Positions 35,629 to 48,054 of a stretch of DNA of 64,000 bases are shown here, piece after piece. Within the stretch, counting starts at the first letter, position 1, and each line of letters begins with the position of its first letter. The notes below the pieces were generated by a model. The model was not told the origin of the DNA and did not search any database. It saw nothing but the letters and a program-made list of their open reading frames with translations. Both the position numbers and the translations under genes were made by a program. This stretch comes from Amanita rubescens (lineage: Eukaryota > Basidiomycota > Agaricomycetes > Agaricales > Amanitaceae), in the NCBI GenBank assembly GCA_015039365.1, contig WION01000003.1, positions 310,001-374,000 on the forward strand, read 5' to 3'.

Positions 35629-37306
35629 TCAGCTCAAAGTTGGACTTAGTCCCAAACGATCATGCATAATCGCACGCACCAATTCTGGTTCGATCACAAT
35701 TCCATCCTCACTTGCATAGAAACTCTTGCACTGTCTTACGTCCTCACGGCACACGGGGACATGAATTAACCGATATGGCAGGCAAGTAACTACCCCTTGC
35801 TCGAATGACGTCCAGTCGGAAGAATCCGTGGGTCGCATAACAATGTTCTTCGATTTTCTGTTCCTGGCCAGTTCCCGCTTAATTGACCGCTGATTAAAGT
35901 CGTACAGGACCAACTTGTTCTTCTGCACCACAAGTGCTCTCGTTCCGATAATCTCCACGTTGGCACCGGTGTATGGGTTGACACTGTCGTAGTCCTAAGT
36001 TGATAAATCTCGCATTGTCAGGGCCCCAGTCTTCCCAAGGAATGATCTCCCCTGACCTCGCTTCGGCTAACCTAACAAGTCGTCCAGCTAGGACAAACAG
36101 ACCCAAAATCTCTTTCACGAGAATGTTGGCGTACACAACCGTTTCTGTTGGGTCCTCGGCAAAAAGTACCGATTCTTGAAAAGTAACACTCGTGCGGCGG
36201 CACGAAGACAGGACTGATATAACTTCGTTCAAAATACGCCAATCTGGGCAACTGGAACTTGCATCTGACCGGGTTCGCGGGGTCGTGGATGTCGACGACG
36301 TTCAAATATGCTTTGTGAGGATTCTTTCTGACTTCCCCAACCAAAATATACCGCTCTGACAGGAACACGCATTCACCTCCAGGTCCGCCGGGGGTTTCTA
36401 TATCCTGTATTCCATCATTGGCAAACAGCTCGGCAAAAGGGGGAACTTTTGTATAAACTCACCAGAACGTTAGTCCCCGTTTTCCAATTCCAAACCATAA
36501 TCCGCACATTGGATGCACCCGCGGTTCGTCGGGCCGAAAGAAGGCGATATGAGAATCGCGTATGGTCATGTAAGAGGCCTTGATGAACTCGAGGTGCGAA
36601 CTTTATCGAGAGAAGCAAGGCCTCCGCGCGGGTGCAGGAGTTCCTTTCCTCAGCGAACATGCACGGAGTTGCAGCCCGGAATACCTACGGAAGCATTTAA
36701 TCCTTTTTCAAATAGATGCTGATCTGCTCACATACCGATCATGCGGATTGCACATTTCGAGGTATAAAAGAAGATCTTGGACGGGATCACAAGCAAGGAT
36801 TAATTAAACGTCGAGGACCGGGGATTTTCAATGTCCATTCTGAAAAAGGCATTCCGCGTGATTTCGAGGGTAACTGGGCAAAATGCGCGTCTCCGGTAAA
36901 ATAAGAATATGCAACTAGCGTATTTCCTTGGAGTTTAATCGTGGTGCCTCTGACGGGGTCGCCTGAGGTTTGTATCAACGGATAAGATATCCGTTCGCCT
37001 GGTGTCAAGTTTAGACGGCGCCAGCCTCGCTTGTACTCAAATAGACGTTCATTACAAACGTTCAGAGGCACGGTGCGTGGAACAAAGTCCATCATGTTGC
37101 TCTCATATAGCTCGAATCTGTACCTCAATAGGGCACTCGAATCGATGAGGAGCCGTAGCCTTGCGCAGACCTATCGATAATCCAGTCTAGTCGGTTGACC
37201 AGATCAGAGCAGAATGACGCTACCGACCTTTCTGCATGTAAAGACATCTTGAATGGGGACAAATTCCAAGCAATGTAGCAGGATATCATCAGAGAGGTTT
37301 TCCATG
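35629..37306 (-). pseudogene. F-box paralogue with several reading-frame breaks
   Basis: It has the same architecture as the F-box gene at 32.4 kb, read on the opposite strand. MENLSDDILLHCLEF with CRKVCARLRLLIDSSALL is the F-box, again split by an intron after CRK. FELYESNMMDFVP, GWRRLNL, CDPVQDLLLYLEM, FIKASYMTIRDSHIAFF, VWNWKTGTNVL, ERYILVGEVRK, IPWEDWGPDNARFIN and VLYDFNQRSIKRELARN follow to TGA at 35629. These pieces sit in changing frames. Breaks are needed near 36797, 36600-36660 (two, one with an in-frame stop), 36535, 36180 and 36000. Most are mended by skipping one base. It may be a young pseudogene or an intact gene in a poorly corrected stretch. Codons between breaks are well kept. 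Confidence 0.75.
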
Positions 37307-37470
37307 CCTAACGAACGCTGAAGCGAAGATGCATGGTCCGAAATAGATACCATATGAGCACACGTGTAGGTTAACCGTAAAAATGTTGTAATAACAAATT
37401 AGTGCTATACAACACAGGCTTAAATGTACACACACTAATGTCGTAATAAGTAAGGGTCGTAAAAGGGTCG

Positions 37471-39011
37471 TTAAAAGTCGTTCCTCGTCCGAGGGTTCGT
37501 CTTGCTAGCATAAAGGTCCTTGACGTCGAAGAATATGCTCACACCAAAAGCGAGGCATAGGAGACACGCGGCCGCAGAGGATGTGTTGTACGCGTTACAC
37601 CTATATGCCCAAGAGGTCAGTAAGTGTTACTCCTATTCATTTTCAGGACTTACCATCCACCATACTCTCCACTTGGGCAACGCTTCCCATGGAGAATCAG
37701 AACAAACGCGGCACCCCATACAACCACACCAAGTACGTCGACCGCGATCATCTTCTTCAACCACGTCCTCGCTCTCTCCCATTCCCTCTCCATCGCGAGT
37801 CCCGCAAACACGCTGCGACGAGCGCGATTTCTTCGCTTCCCCCTCCTGGGAGACTTGTCGAAATCAGAGCTCGACAATTCCTCTTCATCGTCCGCCTCGC
37901 GATCCTTATCGTTGATTCCAAAAGCGTTGGGATCGACAATGAGGTTGACGTGAACATCGTTACCACCTTTCTTCCCTTTGCGTTTCTTCCTGTCCTTTCC
38001 GCCTTGTAAACCATGCACGGGTAGGACAGCCATGCCGTTCAGGAGTGTATTATCCCCGGCTAGCTTTTGCCTTTTCCGTCTACCGCAGCAGTAGGGTCGA
38101 AAGACATAGAGAAAGAGCATGAAAAGGGTGGTGATAACAGAAAGTGTGTAAAGCACATATGCAGCGAGTTTTCCGGCTGGAGGAGGCGTGCCGTCAGTTG
38201 ATTTAATAAACAAAGCAGCGTATATGGATGGAACGGCTGCCACGAGTGCCAGTAGAATCTGCAACGCACGAAACGCCGCACGTTTTTTCGGACCAACTGT
38301 GACGAGGTTGCCGTTGGCGTCGACCGTTCCGACGAGTGGTTTCCCGTTTTCGTCTGTAAATGCGTCCCGCGGAGGAGGTTTGGCTTTCTGACCGAATTCG
38401 CGCTCTAGCATACGAATACGCTCTTCTTTGGTCTCTACATTGACGGGTATTCCGCCTTCGAGCGGATCGGAGGACCATGGGAGATAGTATTCACGGGTTG
38501 AAGTCGAATGGGAGGGAAACATGTCGCTGCCATAGGATGGAAAAGGGTCATGATCGTTTGCTTTGAATGTTGGGTCAAAGATGGATATGCGAGCTGGTGG
38601 AGGTGCGTCCAGATCGTATTCTAGTAGTTTATTCTTTTGTCGGGTTTCATACCAGTTGCGAGACCAAGGGGGAAATTGAGATATATCTATCTCCATTTCC
38701 TGAGGACTGGTTGCATGCCCATGTGATAGTTGGGTCACCGATCTGGAGCTCTGGATGCGTGTTGTGTCAGGGAGGGAGTAATGTCGGCGAGGGTTAAGTG
38801 CAAAGGAATGTGAATGCGGGCTAGTTGCAGCGGTATTACCGCCTGAGACGAGGGAGGGTACTCTAAAGGAATCGGCCGATCGTGGTGCAGGGATGCGGGA
38901 AAAACGAGAGTATACATCTTGAGTACGAAGGGTGTGAGCGTAGTCGGCTAGATCAAGCGCCTCGACAGAGACATCTGTGGGCTCTCTGCGAGTAAGATCT
39001 TGCTCGGCCAT
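37471..39011 (-). CDS. conserved fungal multi-pass membrane protein of unknown function
   Basis: No recognised family. Two exons (37654-39011, 37471-37600) give 495 residues. The first 240 are cytosolic-like and polar, with IDISQFPPWSRNWYETRQK and ETKEERIRMLEREFG (a short helix or coil). Membrane helices follow: AAFRALQILLALVAAVPSIYA, AYVLYTLSVITTLFMLFLYV, then after a highly charged Lys/Asp/Glu loop of about 90 residues MIAVDVLGVVVWGAAFVLI and, across the intron, ACLLCLAFGVSIFF. So four helices are likely, with a basic-acidic loop between the pairs. The ATG at 39011 was chosen because it is the first, and the frame stays open upstream without a better one. Its 5' end faces ATG15, 109 bp away. 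Confidence 0.78.
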
Positions 39012-39120
39012 GGATTTTATCAAGCTCGTTTGTTGCGGGACATCGAGAGCGAGCGCAAGGCGTACGACCCTCGAGGTTGCCCAGATTGGGTCGCTCGGTC
39101 AATGTGACGGTACGTCACTC

Positions 39121-40559
39121 ATGCGCTTGTGGCAGGCTTTACTGCATCCTGCAGCTCTCGTCGGCGCCGCTTCTGTTCAACAGATCGTATTCCAGAATTA
39201 CCATCAGTTGTCAGATGAGAGTCATATTCCAGCACAAGTGGACCCGCTAACGATACAGGCGAAGCCAACCACTGTCTACAGACCCCGCTCGCTTGAGGCC
39301 CACCACAATGCCCGCTTCAGATCGCTGCACCATGCACAGAGCGAACCGGTTGAGTGGGATGCTGTACAGACACTAGGCCCAGATATCGAGCATAAGCATA
39401 CTCTTGTCCAGCTTGCCCGGATGGCAGGAAACGCCTACGCTCTGCCGGGTCAAAGAAACTGGTACGACGTCGACGAGGCATGGAACAGAGTGCGTAAATC
39501 TGCACGATGCGCCTATGCTGCTCAGTTATTGGCAGAGCTTCCCGTTTGGCTGGCATGATTCCGATGATGGCTTCCGCGGGCACGTCTTTGTATCCTCCGA
39601 TAACTCGACCGTCGTGCTCTCCATTAAGGGCACCACCCTCCAAGGTCCGACATACACGAAGGACAAGTTTAACGACAACTTGTACGCACTTCACCTTCTA
39701 TCGCCATCTGTGCACTCACCCATCCCAGACTCTTCTCATGTTGTTGTGCCCGTGTAGATATTACCTGGATATTCCAAACCGTCTGCGATTGCTACGCCCG
39801 CCATTGGCGTTGCGATAACCAATGCCTAACAGACGCACTCGTCGAAGATAGCTTATTCTACAGTGTCGGCACCGTACGTCCCCTTCCTTCACCCAACTTA
39901 CCAATGTGACCTTACCCGATACGTTGAGGGCCTCGTCGACGACCTCCGACGATTATACCCATCATCTAATATCTGGCTCGTTGGTCATTCGCTAGGCGGA
40001 GCGTTAGCCAGCCTCCTCGGCGCGACATATGGCTTACCCGCCGTCGCGTTCGAATCCCCAGGCGAACGTCTCGCGGCACAACGGCTCCATTTGCCTCTAC
40101 CCCCTCACGCATTACCTCCCTACAATCTGGATACGGATAAGCCAACAGTAGCAGTCACGCATGTATATCACAATGCTGATCCTATCCCTCAGGGCTCGTG
40201 CACTGGTTTCGGTTCTCCTTGTGCACAAGCGGGGTACGCTTTGGAAACCAAATGTCGCCTGGGAAAGAGCATTATCTTTGACACCGTGGGGAAGCTCGGA
40301 TGGGGGGTAGACGTTCGTCGCCACATTATCAGGGACGTTATCCACAAGGTTTTAGAGATTGCATATGTAGAATGGGAAGATGGTAGAGAGGTACCTGTGG
40401 CGCGGGCAGAGCTGGACTGCACGGTAAGTTTGTGCCGTGAATATTTGACACGGATGCTGAGCGCTGATGGCGCCGCCGCAGGAGTGTCAAAGATGGGAAT
40501 TTGGAAGTTTTAAGAAGATTGACAACCGCAGGCAAGATGATAATAATCTATTTCTATAG
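39121..40559 (+). CDS. ATG15: autophagy-related lipase ATG15
   Basis: Vacuolar phospholipase/triacylglycerol lipase that lyses autophagic bodies. Five exons (39121-39489, 39536-39681, 39729-39873, 39929-40423, 40482-40559) give 410 residues. An N-terminal signal anchor (LLHPAALVGAASV) precedes a luminal part with WYDVDEAWN, DGFRGHVFVSSDNSTVVLSIKGTT and FNDNLLFSCCCARVDITW. The lipase elbow is GHSLGG with Ser as nucleophile, followed by GLPAVAFESPGERLA, THVYHNADPIPQG (candidate catalytic Asp) and CAQAGYALETKCRLGKS. The C-terminal ECQRWEFGSF is typical. The start at 39121 was preferred over an in-frame ATG at 39010 because it puts the anchor at the N-terminus. It converges with the guanine deaminase gene, 75 bp between stops. 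Confidence 0.93.
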
Positions 40560-40634
40560 GTACGGTTACAGTTACAACGGTACACATGGGTTGTGGAGTG
40601 TAGTTGAAACATTTGTATTCTTATCGAAAGAAAT

Positions 40635-42502
40635 CTATTTATGCCATGACTTGCCGCCGATAAACCTTCCCTGAACGTAAACGCGCAGGATATTTCTATC
40701 ATCGCCACCAAACAGGAACCGTTCCAGCCAACGAGCGAGTAACTCTTCGATCTTCTCGCCATCGCCGCAGCCAATGTCGTCACTCCAAATGAGGGGATTG
40801 CCAGTCTCGCTTCGCACACTGACAAGCAACGCATCAAAGCTCTTGCCTGGTGCAAACGACCCAACATGCTTATCAACATCGCAAACACGGGCCCCACCTA
40901 TAGTAGCTAGATAGAACAACGAGGCAACGGATAGCTGGCGGTTGGCGAATCCTCCGCCGCTAGTAGTAGCTATAGCTGGTTCTGGTTTCGGTTCTGGTTC
41001 AGTTACGCCACTGGGAGGCAGGGTTGATCGGAACGCCAACGTTTTGGACGCAATGCTAGCATGTTGGATCACAGTCAACATGGAAGGAGAGAATCCTCCC
41101 GAGACGTCCGTTCCCAATCCGACCTATCAAGCAACAATAATGATAGTAATAATCAGTTATCCACACCCGCGCCCAAAAAAACTCTTCACCTTGATTCCAA
41201 GATCGAGATACTTTCCAATCTGTGCGATTCCGCTTCGTAGGTTAAAGTTGCTAACGGGGCAGTGACTTATCCCAGCTTCCTTTTCCTTGATCAAAGCCAA
41301 TTCCTCGTCGTTGAGGTGGATACTGTGACCGAGTATAGTGTTATTTCGCAAAAGCCCAAACATGTCGTAGAGGTCTGCGTAGTTGTGGGCCCGCGGGAAT
41401 GCTTTGAGGGTATCTTCGACCTCTTTAAGATTCTCGGCTATGTGGGTTTGGATGTTCAGCGATGGGTCGTTGTAGGCGAGAGCGCCGAGACCTGCCAGCA
41501 GGTCGTCTGTGCATGACAGGGCAAAGCGGGGTGTGAGGATGGGTTTGACAAGCGGTTCGCCAAAGGTGAGATCAGAGTCTATCTCTGGGAAGCGGGGCGA
41601 TAAGTTACGGATATAGTTGATGAGATCGACCGTCGTTTCAAGCGAGCATGCTGTGTCGGGCTCGATGTAATCGTCCTTGGTCCTTGGAATCTTCACCTCC
41701 CGCCCTTCGTTATCGAAGGTCGGGGGAACTCTGTTCATGTTACATTTCTGCCATGAACATTAGAATCAAGCGTGCGGGAGTCAAGGACGCCGCATACACC
41801 GACAAAGGCACGTTGACCTGAGCGCAAAAATGGATGAAACAGAATCGCTCAGCCGCATTGATAAGCGTACCGTAGTCATGAACGATATCTACGAGCTTCG
41901 TAGTCGCTTCGTAGTGCAGTGAACCATAGTAACAGCACGTCGTTGTCTGTATGCTAGTCAACGGTCTATTCGAGGTGATCAGTGGAGCACAAGCGTACGC
42001 CAAGATCGATGGTGCGCCTGACGACAAGCTTGTACGTCCGAGCCGCAAAATCTACATCCATGAATTTCTTCTCCATGGGAAAAGTGACCTTCTCAAGCCA
42101 GTCCAGAAGCTCATATTGCTGTCCCCTGCACGCCGAGCGGATGGGCGGGTAGATCTCGCAGATGACGGGCGCTTCTTACCTTCCAATGTTGGGAAACTGC
42201 GGTGCATGCTACAGATGCCGATACGCATGAACGCCGGTGGATTGAATCAAATGACCAGACTCAACAGTATGAGTATCAATGAATCCTGGTATAATAAACT
42301 CCCCGTCCCTGAGAGCGACGATGTCGATGTTTACGAGACCCTGTCGTGCTAGAGTATCCGGAAGGAGATGACTGGGAATGTCCTCCAGCATCCAGATAAT
42401 GTTGCCACCGGGTCCAACGGCGAGCAGGCATCTAGGTAAGACCTTGTATTCAGTGAGTGAAACAGGATTTATTATAGGACCATAAAAGACAGAGATAGGC
42501 AT
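40635..42502 (-). CDS. GUD1: guanine deaminase
   Basis: Hydrolyses guanine to xanthine and ammonia in purine salvage. It belongs to the zinc amidohydrolase superfamily. Metal ligands are visible in THTHAPQFPNIGRG (HxH), QTHIAENLKEV, GHSIHLNDEE and GLGTDVSGGFSPSML (Asp). ELLDWLEKVTFPMEKKF and TTCCYYGSLHYEATTKLVDI are guanine-deaminase hallmarks. Six introns, all in frame, lie near 41107-41167, 41743-41790, 41817-41870, 41945-41995, 42140-42185 and 42216-42282. The protein starts MPISVFYGPIINPVSL at 42502 and ends GRFIGGKSWHK. A low-complexity insert rich in Pro, Glu and Lys (TEPEPKPEP) precedes the last third. Confidence 0.94.
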
Positions 42503-43376
42503 GGTTGTGGAAAGTAGGTGTGGTCGCGCCGGACCCGAGTAAACTGACCCTCACAAGTTTGGGCGCATCATTTCACCAGACCAAGAGAGCTGTCATCATG
42601 ATTGTTGGCTACGTTTGATATTGGCAACGGCAAATTTGCGATGAGAACATCTAGGATTGCTTTTAGTCAGGAACCAGATCGCGCGAAGCTGTTCATAAGG
42701 TGGCACATGTCGTGCCACTGCAGGGTTCGCCACATCCCAGGGATTGCTTGGCATATATCTGGTAACTAGTGTAACTAGTTACAGCAATGACAAAGTTCCG
42801 TGAAAAGTAACATTCCGCACAACACATGTGGATCTGTTCGGCTCGGATGCATTTCGTACGTGGTATTTCGCTTGCTCCATTTCCAAACTAAATGTTGCGA
42901 AGATTTAGTTGTTATTATCATTTGGACATTTATTGTAATCGGCTAGCAGGAAAGTCTAAAATGTGATGTGCGCGTGATGGACCGCATGACTCGGAGATAT
43001 TCCTGTGCTATGTGTTGTGACGGTGGAGTTACTGCGTACTCTACGTCAACTTGCATTAATGAAAGGTGGGACGCCCGGGAAGATGCGCCTCAAAAAGCGC
43101 GCCAGACGCGCTGATAACATTACCTTTCACGCGTTTTCACGCGTCTTTAGGTTACCGGACATGAGCTTTGTAGTCTGCGTATATTTATAATCGGAAAGTA
43201 AGTGAAAAAAAGGGTATAAGGGCCCACGACATGGAAGGTAGTTGTGCTTCCACTGGCACCGAGAGTTACGATGACCAGAAAAGAAGCTTGAGAGGAGTCA
43301 AGGACACGGAAAGCCGTGAAACTCGAGTGCCTTTGTGGCTCGGAAAAGGCCTGAAATAATAAATGAAATAAAAAGG
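42503..43376. other. intergenic region, divergent promoters
   Basis: No gene seen. It lies between the starts of guanine deaminase (leftward) and the orphan gene at 43456 (rightward), so it should hold both promoters. An imperfect short repeat (ACTAGTGTAACTAGTTAC) is at 42767-42785. Confidence 0.5.
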
Positions 43377-43385
43377 TATATAAAA
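43377..43385 (+). promoter_or_regulatory. TATA box of the gene at 43456
   Basis: TATATAAAA lies 71-79 bp before the ATG. A pyrimidine-rich leader (CTCTCACCACCTCTCC and CTTTTCCTCC) lies between them, the usual layout of a strongly transcribed fungal gene with a CT-rich initiator region. Confidence 0.65.
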
Positions 43386-43455
43386 GCCACACTCTCACCA
43401 CCTCTCCTCTTTTCCTCCTGAAGCACTGTGCTACGCAGCTGCTCTCTCCTTTGCC

Positions 43456-44203
43456 ATGCCCTCTTTGCGTCGCACTTTCTCGTCCCCGACCGTCCGTTCT
43501 TCTCCCTACCCCACATATAGCCCCAGTAGCGCTCTTTACAATGCCTCTCGTGCTCAGGGCGGCCACGGACATCGACGGTCTTCGGGTTCAGATGTGTCCC
43601 ACCGTAGAGTCCTCGCAGACATAGAATGGTGGAGGGTAGCTGATGGCCAGCGCCTCGACCAAGGTGATGACTTCCACCAGGTCGAGGGAGATCAGGACGC
43701 CGACCAACGAGGTCAGGCCCTAGATGATCAGCCAGGCAGAGCTACCACCTTATTCCTAGACGATTGGTCCTCTTCATGGACATCAGGGAATACCCTGATT
43801 ATTACAAGCTTGCCTGAGGTATGGCGCGTCCTCTTCCACCCTCCTATCTTACTGATTTTAATAGGAACCCCATACGCCGCCTACGGATCAGTTCGCAGAA
43901 CTGTCCATTGCATCCCGTACGCCGGCTCATGACGATGATGATGATTCTGCCCCTTCCTCTCTCTTGGCTACGCCCGAGTCTGCTTTTTTGCCTCTCGAAG
44001 TTCCGGCACTTGGTTACGACACTAAAGCCACGTCTTCTAATCGGAAGTATCATCGCTCTGTGACGATGCCTGTTTTCCCCACCAAGACAAAATTATTTGA
44101 CGATCTTCTCTTTAATGACTTTGGCGACTTCCGGCCAGCAGGACCTTATGCGGACTTCTCGATTTCACCTCTTTCCTCACACTTGCCATTGCTCCTCAAC
44201 TGA
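43456..44203 (+). CDS. small disordered conserved basidiomycete protein, unknown function
   Basis: Two exons (43456-43818, 43865-44203) give 233 residues with no known domain. It starts MPSLRRTFSSPTVRSSPYPT, is rich in Ser, Pro and His (GGHGHRRSSGSDVSHRR), and then has a compact acidic/aromatic block, RVLADIEWWRVADGQ. After the intron come HDDDDDSAPSSLLATPESAF and FPTKTKLFDDLLFNDFGDF, which could be short linear interaction motifs. No signal peptide or membrane helix is present. The gene has a clear TATA box, a CT-rich leader and a very long pyrimidine-rich 3' flank, suggesting strong or regulated expression. I recall similar hypothetical proteins in Agaricomycetes but know no function. Confidence 0.7.
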
Positions 44204-46061
44204 GGCCGCTCACTCTTTACAAAACCGGACCACGCTCACTGGACCCACTCTACATCGATAGTCAATCTTGAACTCATTCCCCATTTATCTGCGGTTTTAG
44301 CCCAAGGCAGGATCATTTCGCTCGTGGATAGACCTTCCCCCACAAAAATTACCTCTGTGCTCAGGACTGTGCATCCTTCACCCATCTCACTGTATCCACT
44401 TTTGCATCAACAGCATTTCAGTTCAATTTTCTCCTTTCCTATACCACATCGCATTCCAATTCTCACTTCACTGATTCATCATTTCAATCAGATACCACAA
44501 CCCCTTTTACCCACTTCACGAAAAGAGCCATCACTCTACCGTATACCATCCATCAATCAAAAGCACAGTCTTGATATCGCTTTTCCAACGGAGGGAAGCT
44601 CCTCGCCGGATTTTCCTTGCTCTTGCCTTCTATACAGATCTCCTATCTCCAAGTCACCCTTGCTCTCGGAGCTTTTCCATGCCAACTCCCCGGGCAGAGT
44701 GTGAACCCCACTTCACAAATCACATTCACTGACCCAAGGCCACGAGGTTCACGGAATGTGGATCACGTCCGAGCCTACGTTTCTCCACATAGACTGACAG
44801 CGGTTAATCGGCGCGCCTTTTTTTTGTATCGGCAGTGCTGTACTCGTCCTCGATCGTCATCAATCACGTCTACTCTTCTTTTTTTCCGCCGCGTAATTTT
44901 TCGCGATGATACCTTTTAACCATCTGCTTACGATCTTTAACGACTTATGAACAGAATGTGCAAATCCTTTGTCTCCCTAACGACCTTCTCTCTCTATTAC
45001 TTTATTATTGGGTACATATTTGGTTTTCCTTGTTCTTGTAATAACAGTTAGTAGATACGATCATCTTCGTTGTTCTTTGTTCTTTTGCTTCGCTTATTGT
45101 AGCCTTTGTGGGCGTGTTTTCTTTATAGCTCCTTATTACCTTCATTTTTGTTGTGAAGAGTATGCAATGTAACAAACCGTTAACAACGGTGCGACACGAG
45201 ACACTTTTTCTGCCCGACGTCAAATTCATCTAACAGAATTATGTTGCCTTGTCTTCGTTACGTTCCCGCGTTTCACGGCGTCATTAATCACCACTCTTAT
45301 GAAAGCAGTGGTAGGCGGCTTATCTCAATTGTATGTAGTACAAGTTATAGAGGAAAATGGCGCAATACAAGGAACCGCAGTCACTATTACAGAACACGTT
45401 ACTACCATACATAAACACATCAGTCAATCTGTGTAAGGGGTGGGTCATAAGTAAGAAAGTAAAAGTGGCACTTTCCCCAAGTCTTTCCCAGGCAAGCCGT
45501 TTCACCGATCACTAACAGATGGCTGTCAGCCGGGGCTACGGGCAGGAAGAAACAGATAAGGGAAGGAATCGGTTTATAATCGGGTATAAGGGAGACCACG
45601 CAAGGATACTTTGCAAAAAATGACGATGTGGCGTCCTAAGCATATCAGTACGTATCAGACTGATAAAGTCAAATGATACACTTTATGCGTGTGATTCGTA
45701 ATACCCGATTTTGAAAGCTTGCCGTGATCCTCGATGGTGGTGATCGGGAAGCGATCGGCGAGTATGGATGGATGAGCGTCTTCGAGATGAGGTGGTACAG
45801 TTGGAACTGGAAGAGATAAGAGAGATCCGTACAGTGTAGCCAGGCAGCGAGGAAGCCCTGGATGAAACTATGATAGCGTGAAGAGTAAGTGTGGAGTATA
45901 GATAGGGATTAGGGGTATTAATAGTTCATATAGCGGAGAGAAACCGTTGACAGGACTTGTGAGCGGGGCATCTTACGAAATCAGGGATGGCAGTGACAGG
46001 ACACGACGCTAAAGGAGGTGCCGAACCATAGGACATCTGCATCTGTCACCGACTGCTAGCT
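44204..46061. other. 1.86 kb without a gene
   Basis: The first 700 bases are strongly pyrimidine-rich (CTTCACCC- and TTTTCTCC-like runs) and are probably 3' UTR or flank of the gene ending at 44203. A 126-codon open frame at 44324-44704 simply follows that bias (Pro, Ser, Ile, Leu) and is not counted. The rest is AT-rich, with no exon-like segments. Confidence 0.5.
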
Positions 46062-47838
46062 TCACCGCTTGACACCAGCAATCACGGCAGGTCCGGACAC
46101 TTTGCTCCATGGTGAAGATGCAAGAGGACCGTACCGGAACTCAATTGGTCGCGGTGGACCCAGATTGGCTCGTTGTTTCACGACCTGTGCGTGCTGTGGC
46201 GCTGGTGGCGGTGGGACCATTTGGCGTGCAGGAACATGATGCTGCGCTGGAGCTTGAGGTTTTGCGAGACGCGTTTTCCACGCGCTTCTGATCGCGTTTG
46301 AACGAGCCATGAGCTAAACGTACATTAGTCTGCAATCGACGTTGTACAGGATGCAAGGTCTTACCATCTCCTTCTCGACGCCATCTACAATGCTCGAGAT
46401 GACATTTTCCACTGTGCTTTTGTGATTCCCCGCAGGCTTGTCATCTCTAAATCGCATCATCCGCCATTGTGACGTGACAGGATCCCAATGTACTTCTACA
46501 ATCCTATCATCAATCTGTTCCCGAGTTGCTTTCAATCTATCCGCAAGACGTCAACCAGCATACATTTAAAAAATTAGAGAACATGCCTTTCCCATTCATC
46601 ATCTTCGACATGCATAACATCGTATTCTTCATACTTTGGTTTCCCATCTCGATCTCCACACCAGACGTAGAGAAGGAAGAAAGGTTTTGCACAAAAGTCT
46701 GGCTTTTCACGGTTGTCTTTTAGTGGCGGAAAGCGAAGTACGAGCTTGAAGTCGATTGAATTTTCAGATGGTGGTTTCCATTTGAGTCTAGGTGTATAAG
46801 CGCTAGAACTATATAACAAGCGGTGCACATACATATTTGTGTCGGTTCCGGGAGAATATGGGGCATTTACACAGGTATATATCAGGCCATCCGTACCGTG
46901 ATGAAGTGCCGGTATATCTACCGAAAACACTTTGTCAACATGGTACGAAAATTCGATACCCTTAACTTGAATCCTAGTAAAACGTTAGAACCAAGAGCAA
47001 GTGAACAATGCAATGCTCACTCGAATGGATGACTAGCTGCTACATGAGGGTGGTCTCGTATCATTTTAGAGTAGGGTTTGTAAAACCACTCTTTTAACCT
47101 CTGGGAAAGATGGTCAATAGCCGCTCTTAAAAAGGTAATGACCGACAGACCCCATATCTCTTGTCGAGCGACCGTGACATGACATTTTGATCATCAACAA
47201 CGAGGCAGTCGAAGGCAAGGAATCGCAGCGTTTCCTAGTCGTCGCGTCATCACAATGCAATGCTAGCATAAGCGACGCGTACCTTTTTCGTTCTGGGATC
47301 AACATCTAGCACAAGCTCTCCATCGACAATTGTATTCCCCAAGGGTCGCAAAGGGTTTTCATGGTGAGGAAAGAATAGGCCAGTCAATTCACGATATGTG
47401 TGATGTCGATCGATCTGAACACAATGAAATTGATACCCTGCTTAGACGAACACGGACAGAACTCACGATGTAAACAGATTGTACTCCCGATGCTTGCTCT
47501 GTGGCGACGAGTAAGAGGAGGCGAATGCCATCCGACTTTTCGCAAACCCAATAACTAAGAAACAACAATTGTAATGACATGTGAATAATTGCACCACTTC
47601 ACATACTCTTGCGTTTCAAGTTTTTCAAGGTCTTTGGTGGCAAAACTAACAGGTTGGCTTCCTGGAAATCTAAAGTGATGTAGGAACCGATGTAAGCCCT
47701 CTTTCCCGACATCAGGTGGCGTGGAACATACCTCTCGTGCTCCAGGTGACAGAGGTACGCGACGCTATTCTTGAGCCATTGTTCTTGGGGCGACTGGCGC
47801 GGCACGAGAGTACCGGGCATTTCTGGAATGGGAGACAT
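46062..47838 (-). CDS. CEG1: mRNA capping enzyme, guanylyltransferase subunit
   Basis: Transfers GMP from GTP to the 5' diphosphate end of nascent mRNA in the nucleus. The spliced protein starts MSPIPEMPGTLVP and shows the nucleotidyltransferase motifs in order: motif I CEKSDGIRLLLL (KxDG, Lys forms the covalent GMP adduct), motif III VDGELVLD, motif IIIa FLAFDCLVV, motif IV GTDGLIYTCV, motif V LKWKPPSENSIDFKL and the OB-fold region FFLLYVWCG with WRMMRFRDDKPAGNH. GSQPVSFATKDLEKLE precedes motif I as in fungal enzymes. A Pro/Gln-rich tail (QMVPPPPAPQHAQ) closes the protein. No triphosphatase domain is fused, as usual in fungi. All junctions are in frame. The intron at 46537-46586 starts with GC (GCATGT). 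Confidence 0.94.
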
Positions 47839-48054
47839 GGTCGTTTGAACGTCGACCAAGGACGCTGGTACAGCAGCTAGTCACTAGTAGAATTGCGCCT
47901 TTCGGCAGTCATATTTTCTCATTATTACGTAAAGGTCTCTCAACGAGTCATAAAAAAGTCAAGGATGCAGATACATCATTATCATATGATTACCTGAGGC
48001 TAGCGATTTGTTACAGGACTGAGGAAACAGCAGATGAAAAACTACAAAAGACGT

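Noticed and set aside
39010..39120. Earlier in-frame ATG (39010) for ATG15
   Set aside because: It would place about 37 polar residues before the signal anchor and overlaps the start of the divergent gene. The ATG at 39121 gives the family N-terminus.
44324..44704. 126-codon plus-strand open frame
   Set aside because: It merely reflects the pyrimidine-rich DNA (Pro, Ser, Leu, Ile). It fits 3' flank better than a gene.
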